NCBI GenBank assembly: GCA_018058245.1
Contig: JAGPCC010000010.1
Location: forward strand, 1-36,923
Source: Verrucomicrobiales bacterium
GTDB taxonomy: Bacteria > Verrucomicrobiota > Verrucomicrobiia > Verrucomicrobiales > DEV007
Direction of reading: 5' to 3'
Length of the DNA: 36,923 nt
Under the pieces are notes generated by a model, which saw only the letters and a program-made list of their open reading frames with translations, was not told the DNA's origin and did not search any database. Positions 30,447 through 36,923 of the stretch are shown here, piece by piece. Each line of letters begins with the position of its first letter. Position 1 is the stretch's first letter. The translations under genes were made by a program, and so were the position numbers.

Positions 30447-30474
30447 GAAACGCCCGTTTATAAACATCTGTTTC
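30447..30474. promoter_or_regulatory. Symmetrical operator candidate before the TetR gene
   Basis: GAAAC-N4-GTTTATAAAC-N4-GTTTC is fully symmetrical over 28 bp: a 10-bp central palindrome plus matching outer arms. It ends 6 bp before the GTG chosen as the regulator start, where an autorepressor site is expected. Confidence 0.75.
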
Positions 30475-30480
30475 ACTATC

Positions 30481-31161
30481 GTGACAAAGACCACCCCAAG
30501 ATCATCCCGAGAGCGCGACCCGGAGGCGCGCAAGGAGCGCATTCTGGCGGCGGCGGGGGCGGTGTTTGCGAAGGGCGGGTTTGTCGCGGGGAGTGTGCGG
30601 GAGATCAGCTGCGAGGCGCGGGTCAACCTGGCTTCGATCAATTACTATTTTGGGAGCAAGGAGGAGCTTTATCGCCAGGTCCTGGTGGCTTCGCACCAAC
30701 AGGTGTTGCAGCAAGAGCGGCCGGTGACACTGGAGGATGGGCGTGATGCTCATGAGGCATTGGGGATGTGGGTCGCCTTCTGCCTGCGCTTTGTGCTGCT
30801 GAAACGCGCCTCGCATCCGGTGCTCGGCAAGCTGATGGCCCACGAGATGCGGCAGCCGACGGCGTCGCTCAGCGAACTGGTGAGGCTCGTCGTGCGGCCG
30901 ATTTTCGATGAATTGCAGCGCATCGTGGCGGCAGTCGGGGGCGGGGCGATGGAGAAAGCCGAGATCGAAATGCGGGCGCACCACATCGTGGGCATGTGCG
31001 TTCACTACGAGCACAGCGGCGAGGTCATCAAGCGGCTCGGTTTCGCGGTGCCGAACACGGAGGAAGCCATCGCCCGGCTGGCACAGAGCATCACGGAGCT
31101 GGCGTTGCATGGCATCGGCGGCGGTAGCGCGGGCGCAAAGAAACGAAAGCATTCCTCATGA
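30481..31161 (+). CDS. TetR/AcrR family repressor, CecR-like
   Basis: I chose the GTG at 30481 (226 residues) because the TTG at 30445 lies inside the operator palindrome. The HTH is in the N-terminus: KERILAAAGAVFAKGGFVAG, then SVREISCEARVNLASINYYFGSK, a canonical TetR recognition helix. The C-terminal part (LRFVLLKRASHPVLGKLMAHEM ... IVGMCVHYEHSGEVIKRLGF) resembles the ligand domain of CecR/YbiH repressors (DUF1956). Its stop overlaps the membrane-fusion gene (ATGA). It probably represses itself and the efflux operon, with induction by a drug-like ligand. Confidence 0.88.
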   Translation: MTKTTPRSSRERDPEARKERILAAAGAVFAKGGFVAGSVREISCEARVNLASINYYFGSKEELYRQVLVASHQQVLQQERPVTLEDGRDAHEALGMWVAFCLRFVLLKRASHPVLGKLMAHEMRQPTASLSELVRLVVRPIFDELQRIVAAVGGGAMEKAEIEMRAHHIVGMCVHYEHSGEVIKRLGFAVPNTEEAIARLAQSITELALHGIGGGSAGAKKRKHSS

Positions 31162-32243
31162 AACAAATCCTCATTCGATTACTCGCGCTCATCGCGCTGG
31201 CCGTGTGGCTGCCGGCCTGCGGGAAGAATCCGGCGGCAGTGGCACCGGAGAAAAGGGCGGTCGCATCGGTAAAGGGGCGCACGGTGCCGCTCACCATTCG
31301 CGAGGTTCCGCGGTTCCTTCGCGTGACCGGACAACTCATTGGCAGGAACGATGCGGTCATCGCCGCGGATGCCGTGGGTAAAGTGGTGGAGGCACCGGTG
31401 GAGCGAGGCTCGGTGGTAAAGGCGGGCGACGCACTGGTGAAACTGGATGAACGTCAGGCAAAGCTCGCGCTGGACGAGGCCGAGGCTTCGCTGGAGCTGG
31501 CGAAGACCCGCCTCCTGTTGGCGAAGAACGAGCAGGAGCGCAACGCGCCGCTGGCTAAGAACCGGGCCATCGCGGAAGCAGATTTCCAAAAACTCGTGAC
31601 CGATACTGCGGCTCGAGAGGCGGAGTTGACTGCATCCCTCGCACGACGGGACATGACGCAGAAAACGCTTACCGATTCGGTGATCCGCGCCCCGTTTGCC
31701 GGGGTCGTGGCCGAGCGCATGGTGGAGCCGGGCGAGTATGTGAAGGCAGACTCGCCCGTGGCGCGTGTGGTGGATCTGGCGACGCTCCGGCTCGTGCTGA
31801 ACGTGCCGGAGACGGAGGTTGGCGCTCTCGAGGTCGGACAGACGGTGGAGTTCACCACGGCGGCGTTTCCTACGCGGACGTACACTGCCACGCTGAGGTT
31901 CCTCGGTGCGGCGATGCGCGAGGCTTCGCGCGATCTCGTGGTGGAAGCCACGGTGGAAAATACGGACGGCACTTTGCGGCCGGGCTTCTTTTGCAACGCC
32001 CGCATCCGTCTGAGCGAAGAGAAGGCCGCCGTCGTCCCGGTCGAGGCGCTGCGGGTAGAGGGCTCGCGCCGCAAGCTTTTCGTCATCGAGAAGAACAACA
32101 CGCTTTCCGAGCGGCTCGTGGAGGTGGGCGAGACCCGCGAGGGCTTCATCGAAATCCGGCGTGGCGCGGCGGCGGGCGAGTCCGTGCTGCTCCAGCCCGG
32201 ACCGGAGGCGGTGGACGGCGTCGCGTTCGAACCTGCGCAGTAA
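31158..32243 (+). CDS. RND efflux membrane-fusion lipoprotein
   Basis: This 361-residue periplasmic adaptor has a lipoprotein signal peptide with lipobox LPAC (Cys21). The lipoyl halves are GKVVEAPVERGSVVKAGDAL and SVIRAPFAGVVAERMVEPGE, separated by an alpha-hairpin (about 95-160). Beta-barrel and membrane-proximal domains follow (LVLNVPETEVGALEVGQTVE, then KAAVVPVEALRV). The length is normal for HlyD/AcrA-type adaptors. It links the RND pump and outer-membrane factor encoded next. Confidence 0.92.
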   Translation: MKQILIRLLALIALAVWLPACGKNPAAVAPEKRAVASVKGRTVPLTIREVPRFLRVTGQLIGRNDAVIAADAVGKVVEAPVERGSVVKAGDALVKLDERQAKLALDEAEASLELAKTRLLLAKNEQERNAPLAKNRAIAEADFQKLVTDTAAREAELTASLARRDMTQKTLTDSVIRAPFAGVVAERMVEPGEYVKADSPVARVVDLATLRLVLNVPETEVGALEVGQTVEFTTAAFPTRTYTATLRFLGAAMREASRDLVVEATVENTDGTLRPGFFCNARIRLSEEKAAVVPVEALRVEGSRRKLFVIEKNNTLSERLVEVGETREGFIEIRRGAAAGESVLLQPGPEAVDGVAFEPAQ

Positions 32244-32261
32244 CTTTTTCAATACACGCTC

Positions 32262-35200
32262 ATGCAATGGCTCGCCGCTCTCTCCGTCAAACGCCCGGTC
32301 TTCGCGAGCGTCATCATCCTCGTATTCGTCGTCGTGGGAGTCCTCGGCTACACGCGGCTGCCGGTGGATCGGTTTCCGAAGATTGATTTCCCCACGGTCA
32401 GCATCGTCACGCGGCAGGACGGCGCGACGCCGAAAGAAATCGAGACGGAGATCACCGACAAAATCGAGGAGTCGGTGAACACCGTCGCGGGCATCGACGA
32501 GCTGCGTTCGGTGTCGAGCGAAGGCATCTCTCAGGTGCTCGTCACCTTCGTGCTGGAGAAGAACATCGACGTGGCGGCGCAGGAGGTGCGCGACCGCATT
32601 GCCCGCATCATCCCCGAGCTACCGGAGGATGTGGACGCCCCCATCATCGAGAAGCTCGATCCCGATGCCGCGCCGATTTTGAACCTCGCGCTCGTCGCCG
32701 ACAAACCGGTGCGCGAGATCACGGAATACGCCGACAAAGTGCTGCGGCGGCAGTTGGAAAGCGTGGCTGGCGTGGGACAGATCACACTGCTGGGTGGGCG
32801 CCTGCGGCAGATCAATGTGTGGCTCGATCCGATGCGCCTGCGGTCCTACAACTTGACGGCGCCGGACGTGCAGCGAGCCTTGCGTTCGCAGAACGTGCAG
32901 ATCCCGGCCGGCACCGTGAAAAACGCAGCGAGCGAGGCAGGTTTCCGCTTGCAAGGTAAAGCCCGAAGCATCGAGGAACTCGGCGCGCTGGTGGTGCGCG
33001 AAGCGGAGGGCGGGCTGGTGCGACTGCGCGACGTGGCCCGCGTGGAAGATGGCGCAGAGGAGCAGACCTCCGTGGCGCGGAACAACGGCGTGCCCTCCGT
33101 GGTGCTCTCGATCCGCAAGCAGAGCGGCACGAACACCGTGGCCGTCGTGGACGCCGTGAACGCGAAGCTCGCGGACGTTCGGAAGCTGCTGCCCGCCGGC
33201 TACCATGTCGAAATCGTGCGCGACACTTCGAAGGTCATCCGCACCAGCGTCCACGCGGTGAAGGAGCACCTCGTGCTCGGGGCGTTGTTCGCGGCCATTG
33301 TCGTCCTCGTTTTCCTCGGCAACTCACGCGCCACGCTTATCTCCGCGCTGGCCATCCCGACCTCGATCATCGCCGCGTTCGGCGTCATGTGGGCGCAGGG
33401 ACTCACCCTCAATATCATCAGCCTCGTCGCCCTCGCGCTGGCGGTCGGCATCGTCATCGATGACGCGATCATCGTGGTCGAAAATATCTTCCGCCGTATG
33501 GAGGAGAAAAAGGAGGACTCCTTCACCGCCTCGGTCGAGGGACCGCGGGAGATCGGCATGGCCGTGCTGGCGACCACGCTTTCGCTGCTCGCGGTGTTCG
33601 TGCCGATCGCCTTCCTGAGCGGCATCGTCGGCATGTTTTTGAAAAGCTTCGGCCTCACCATGGCCTTCGCCATCGCGGTGTCGTTGATCGTCAGTTTTAC
33701 GATCACGCCCGCGCTTTCCGCTCGCATGTTTCGCCACGGCGTCAGCACGCGCTTTGATGTCTGGCTCGAGCATCTCGTCAATCTCTTCTATCGTCCGGTG
33801 GAGGCGTTTTACATGGTGCTGCTGCGCTTCTCCATGCGGCATCGCTGGATAATCGTGCTCGCCTGCGTGGGCATCCTTTTCACCGTGCCCTTGCTGGGGA
33901 AGATCGTGCAGAAAAGCTTCCTGCCGCCCGTCGAGGAGGCCGAGTTCGTCGTGGACATCCGCACGCCCGAAGGCACCAGCCTCGCCGCGACCGATCTCAT
34001 GGCCGAGCGCTTCGCCCGCGCGTTGCGCGAAGTCCCCGGCATCGAAGGCACCCTGCTCACCATCGGCGACAACGACCAGCGCACGCCGAATCTTGCGGGC
34101 ATCTTCGTGCGGCTCAATGATCCCGCTCTGCGGGCCGACCAGCAGACAATCATGGACACCGTGCGCCGGGAGATCGTCCCGCGATTTCCCGCGGAGTGGC
34201 GCATCAGCGTGCTGTCCGTGCCCCCTTTCAACAGCGGCATGTCGAGCGCCAACGTGCAGTATTTCATTGCCGGCCCCGACCTCGACACCCTCACCCGAGC
34301 CACCGCGAGCGTGATCGGGGACGTCAAAGACCTGCCCGGCATCCGCGATCTCGACTCGACGCTCATCCCCGGCAAACCGGAAATCACCGGCACCGTGGAT
34401 CGCAACAAGGCCGGCGAGATGGGCGCGAGCATCGCCGACATTTCCTCCACACTGCAACTGCTCGTCGGCGGGCTCGATGTCTCCACCTACGACGACGCCG
34501 GCGAGCAATACGACATCCACCTCCAGGCTGACGAGAGCTATCGCAACAGCCGCGAAATCCTCAACTTTCTCACCGTCCCCTCGACCAAGGCAGGCCCCAT
34601 CGCCGTCACGAATCTGCTCACTCTGGAAAACACCGACGGCCCCTCGCAAATCAACCGCCTCAACCGCCGTCGCCAGGTCACCATCACCGCCAACAACGCC
34701 CCCGGCGTCGGCGAGACCCAGATCATCGACGGGATTGCGGCGGCGGTGGAAAAACTCGGCCTGCCGGCGGATTACGCCAGCGGCACCGCCGGCCGGTCGA
34801 AGGAAATGGCGAAGGCCGGCAAGGCCTTCATGGTCGCGTTCCTCATGGCGTTCATTTTCATGTATCTCATCCTCGCCGCGCAGTTCGAGAGCTGGGTGCA
34901 TCCCTTCACCATCCTGCTCGCGCTGCCGCTCACGCTGCCGTTTGCGCTGCTCTCTCTCATCCTTTTCGGCCAGTCGGTGAACATCTTCTCGATGCTCGGC
35001 ATTCTCGTGCTCTTCGGCATGGTGAAAAAGAACGGAATCCTGCAAATCGATCACACCAACCAGCTCCGAGCCAAAGGCATGGACCGCCTTGACGCCATCC
35101 TGCTCGCCAACAAAGAGCGCCTGCGCCCCATCCTCATGACCACGCTCGCCTTTGTCGCCGGCATGATCCCCATGATGACTGCCAAAGGCGTCGGCGCCGC

Positions 35201-35390
35201 CTACAACAACGCCACCGCGGGCGTCATCCTCGGCGGGCAGACCTTGTCCCTGCTGCTCACCCTGCTCGCGACGCCGGTCATCTACTCGCTCTTCGACGAC
35301 GCCATTCATTTCCGCCAGCGCCGCCGCGAGAAACGCGCCGCCAAAGCCGCGGAAAAAGCAGACACCCGCGCCGAGACCGCCAACGCCTGA
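32262..35390 (+). CDS. RND multidrug efflux permease (AcrB/HAE-type)
   Basis: The 1042-residue protein has the RND layout of 12 membrane segments and two large periplasmic loops. It starts MQWLAALSVKRPVFASVIIL, the usual RND opening. The proton-relay pair is in VGIVIDDAIIVVENIFRRME (Asp-Asp near residue 400), and the TM10 lysine is in LFGMVKKNGILQIDH (near 921). Porter-domain motifs include ITEYADKVLRRQLESVAGVG and LPVDRFPKIDFPTVSIVT. No truncation is visible. It exports lipophilic or cationic compounds with proton import; substrate cannot be read from sequence. Confidence 0.95.
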   Translation: MQWLAALSVKRPVFASVIILVFVVVGVLGYTRLPVDRFPKIDFPTVSIVTRQDGATPKEIETEITDKIEESVNTVAGIDELRSVSSEGISQVLVTFVLEKNIDVAAQEVRDRIARIIPELPEDVDAPIIEKLDPDAAPILNLALVADKPVREITEYADKVLRRQLESVAGVGQITLLGGRLRQINVWLDPMRLRSYNLTAPDVQRALRSQNVQIPAGTVKNAASEAGFRLQGKARSIEELGALVVREAEGGLVRLRDVARVEDGAEEQTSVARNNGVPSVVLSIRKQSGTNTVAVVDAVNAKLADVRKLLPAGYHVEIVRDTSKVIRTSVHAVKEHLVLGALFAAIVVLVFLGNSRATLISALAIPTSIIAAFGVMWAQGLTLNIISLVALALAVGIVIDDAIIVVENIFRRMEEKKEDSFTASVEGPREIGMAVLATTLSLLAVFVPIAFLSGIVGMFLKSFGLTMAFAIAVSLIVSFTITPALSARMFRHGVSTRFDVWLEHLVNLFYRPVEAFYMVLLRFSMRHRWIIVLACVGILFTVPLLGKIVQKSFLPPVEEAEFVVDIRTPEGTSLAATDLMAERFARALREVPGIEGTLLTIGDNDQRTPNLAGIFVRLNDPALRADQQTIMDTVRREIVPRFPAEWRISVLSVPPFNSGMSSANVQYFIAGPDLDTLTRATASVIGDVKDLPGIRDLDSTLIPGKPEITGTVDRNKAGEMGASIADISSTLQLLVGGLDVSTYDDAGEQYDIHLQADESYRNSREILNFLTVPSTKAGPIAVTNLLTLENTDGPSQINRLNRRRQVTITANNAPGVGETQIIDGIAAAVEKLGLPADYASGTAGRSKEMAKAGKAFMVAFLMAFIFMYLILAAQFESWVHPFTILLALPLTLPFALLSLILFGQSVNIFSMLGILVLFGMVKKNGILQIDHTNQLRAKGMDRLDAILLANKERLRPILMTTLAFVAGMIPMMTAKGVGAAYNNATAGVILGGQTLSLLLTLLATPVIYSLFDDAIHFRQRRREKRAAKAAEKADTRAETANA

Positions 35391-36803
35391 ATGAAATCCC
35401 CCGCCATGTTCACCCGCACCACCCTTTGCCTCGCCACTCTCGGGCTAGCCTCGTGCGCGGTTGGCCCCGATTACAAAAAGCCTGACAACACCGACGTCAC
35501 GCCAGCCCAGTGGCGCTGGCAGCCCGCCTCCCCGCGCGATCATCTGCCGCGCGGCGAATGGTGGAAGGTTTTCAAAGACGACGAACTCAATCGTCTCCAA
35601 TCGCTTGCTCTCCAGTCCAGCCCCTCGCTCACGGCGGCACTCGCCCGCGTCGATCAGGCCCGCGCCGCTGCCCGCATCAGCGCTGCCGCATTGGCTCCCG
35701 ACGTCCGCCTCAACGGCGACGCCAAACGGGAACGGACCTCCGGCAATCTTCCTTCTCCCGTGCCCGTCAGCATCCCCGCTGCCCACATCAACAGCTTCAG
35801 CACGCTCATCGACCTCAGCTATGAGGTTGACCTTTGGGGCAAGGTGCGCCGCGAAATCGAGTCCGCCACCGCCACCGCCGCCGCCGCGGATGCCAACTAC
35901 CACAGTGCCATCCTCACGCTTACCGGCGATGTTGCTGCTCAGTATTTCCTTTTGCGCTCCTACGATGCCGAAGTCTCGGCGCTCCGCCGCACCATCGGAT
36001 TGCGCGAGAAGTGGAGGAATCTCCTCGAAGAAAAGCTCAACGCCGGGACCGTCCCCGAAACCGATTTCGCCCGTGCCCAGACCGAAGTCGCCACCGCCCG
36101 CGCCGAACTCGCCGACGTGAAGCGCCTGCGCCAGGAAGCCAGCGATCTTCTCGCCCTCCTTTGCGGGCAGCCCTCCAGTAATTTCAACATCGCCGAGCGC
36201 CCCATCGGAGCCAAAGCCCCGCCCAGCATCCCCGCCGACGTCCCCGCCAGCATGTTGGAGCGCCGCCCCGATGTCGCCGCCGCGGAGCGTCAGGTCGCCG
36301 CGAGCAATGCCGACATCGGCGTCGCCAAAGCCGCTTACTTCCCGACCGTCCGGCTCACCGGCACCGGGGGCTATCTTAGCAGTGATGTGAATACTCTCTT
36401 CACCGCCAATAGCTCAATCTGGAGCATCGGCCCCAGTGTCAGCCTCCCGCTCACCGGTTGGGCGGTCATCGGGTTCAACGTGAAACGCCAGACGGCCGCC
36501 CGGGAGGAGGCCATCGCCAATTACCGGCAATCCGTCCTCAACGCCATCCACGATGTGGAGACCAGCCTGACCCAGATCCGCTATCGAGCCGAGCAAGCCG
36601 CCGCTGTCGGCGACGCCCTCGCATCCGCCACCAAGGCCACCGACCTCATCCGCGCCTCCTACGAGCATGGAACCATCAGCTACCTCGAACTCCTGGACGC
36701 CGAGCGCACGCGCCTCCAGGCCGAACTCCAGACCGCCCGCATCGCCGCGCAACGCCACCTCGCCACCGTCCGCCTGATCAAGGCGCTGGGAGGTGGGTGG
36801 TGA
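35391..36803 (+). CDS. NodT/OprM-type outer-membrane efflux lipoprotein
   Basis: The 470-residue protein has a lipobox LASC (Cys22) and continues AVGPDYKKPD, the hallmark start of NodT-type outer-membrane factors. Long alpha-helical repeats (FKDDELNRLQSLALQSSPSL, AALARVDQARAAARISAAAL, and the second half DVAAAERQVAASNADIGVAK) match the two TolC-like repeats. PTVRLTGTGGYLS and YRQSVLNAIHDVETSLTQIR are also typical. The ATG follows the permease stop directly (TGAATG), so translation is coupled. It forms the outer-membrane channel of the pump. Confidence 0.93.
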   Translation: MKSPAMFTRTTLCLATLGLASCAVGPDYKKPDNTDVTPAQWRWQPASPRDHLPRGEWWKVFKDDELNRLQSLALQSSPSLTAALARVDQARAAARISAAALAPDVRLNGDAKRERTSGNLPSPVPVSIPAAHINSFSTLIDLSYEVDLWGKVRREIESATATAAAADANYHSAILTLTGDVAAQYFLLRSYDAEVSALRRTIGLREKWRNLLEEKLNAGTVPETDFARAQTEVATARAELADVKRLRQEASDLLALLCGQPSSNFNIAERPIGAKAPPSIPADVPASMLERRPDVAAAERQVAASNADIGVAKAAYFPTVRLTGTGGYLSSDVNTLFTANSSIWSIGPSVSLPLTGWAVIGFNVKRQTAAREEAIANYRQSVLNAIHDVETSLTQIRYRAEQAAAVGDALASATKATDLIRASYEHGTISYLELLDAERTRLQAELQTARIAAQRHLATVRLIKALGGGW

Positions 36804-36849
36804 TCGCGCGATTTTTTGACCCACCACCAAATACTCACCACACTTGGAC

Positions 36850-36923
36850 ATGCACACACTCGGAATCATCAATCAACGAATCTCGGCCAACAAGTTTGCC
36901 CCAGACACATCGCTCTCGCACAC
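36850..36923 (+). CDS. Start of a nitroreductase-like protein (runs off the right edge)
   Basis: An ATG at 36850 opens a frame that reaches the window end. The 24 residues (GIINQRISANKFAPDTSLS) have the spacing of the N-terminal FMN-binding helix of nitroreductases (I-x-x-R-x-S-x-x-x-F). It lies 46 bp after the efflux operon on the same strand. Too little is visible for a firm call. Confidence 0.4.
   Translation, partial: MHTLGIINQRISANKFAPDTSLSH

Noticed and set aside
33324-35309. Very long minus-strand open frame (661 codons) opposite the efflux permease
   Set aside because: It is the antisense shadow of a complete, well-recognised RND gene, with Asp/Glu/His/Gly-rich content that comes from high-GC third positions.

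Overview
The window reads as chromosomal DNA of a Gram-negative, moderately GC-rich bacterium. A Verrucomicrobiota or other PVC-group relative is the most likely source. The hints are tandem GYF_2-domain membrane proteins, sulfatase remnants, weak Shine-Dalgarno usage with many ATGA stop/start overlaps, and a Ycf46-like AAA/DUF1257/DUF2997 module. The taxonomic guess is inference. No rRNA, intact tRNA, CRISPR array or phage structural gene is visible.

Layout. (1) 1-2.5 kb: a minus-strand run of three genes, each beginning with a GYF_2 domain, facing a small plus-strand XRE regulator. (2) 2.5-3.75 kb: a gene-poor stretch holding the 3' part of a tRNA-Thr(TGT) on the minus strand. It is flanked on both sides by 11-bp-phased GTTAC direct repeats and looks like a tyrosine-recombinase attachment site. 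By tRNA-integration geometry, an integrated element should lie to its right. (3) 3.7-16.6 kb: accessory genes. These are an excisionase-like HTH protein, a filamentous-phage/plasmid-type Rep protein, a DUF488 + radical-SAM pair, a hipB/hipA pair, two large proteins of possible DUF3987 type, a solitary FtsH-like M41 peptidase, and an XRE regulator divergent from a small membrane protein with two matching operators between them. A 34-bp repeat occurs three times between 4.6 and 8.8 kb.

(4) 16.7-24.7 kb: the most interesting block, eleven co-directional genes. They encode a Gly/Asn-rich linker protein, a Cas4/AddB-type Fe-S PD-(D/E)XK nuclease, a small lipoprotein and a membrane protein, an extra DNA polymerase III beta-clamp with a basic C-terminal extension, a DUF3150 protein, DUF1257 (Ycf35-like), DUF2997, a small unknown protein, a Ycf46-like AAA+ ATPase and a last unknown protein. 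Strong hairpins and a recurring G-poor leader separate the sub-operons, and a terminator-like hairpin lies inside the first codons of the AAA gene. I infer an accessory DNA-transaction module (clamp + nuclease + AAA remodeller) carried by the element. Its biological function is unknown.

(5) 24.9-27.3 kb: a complete IS66-family element (tnpA, tnpB, tnpC, near-perfect inverted repeats) without a matching target duplication. (6) 27.3-30.4 kb: a decayed sulfatase locus. A large secreted protein is fused by a deletion to the C-terminal half of a sulfatase, followed by an internally deleted fragment of a second sulfatase. (7) 30.4-36.8 kb: a tripartite efflux operon (TetR/CecR-like regulator, lipoprotein membrane-fusion protein, RND permease, NodT-type outer-membrane factor) with a clear symmetrical operator before the regulator. 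The window ends in the first codons of a possible nitroreductase.
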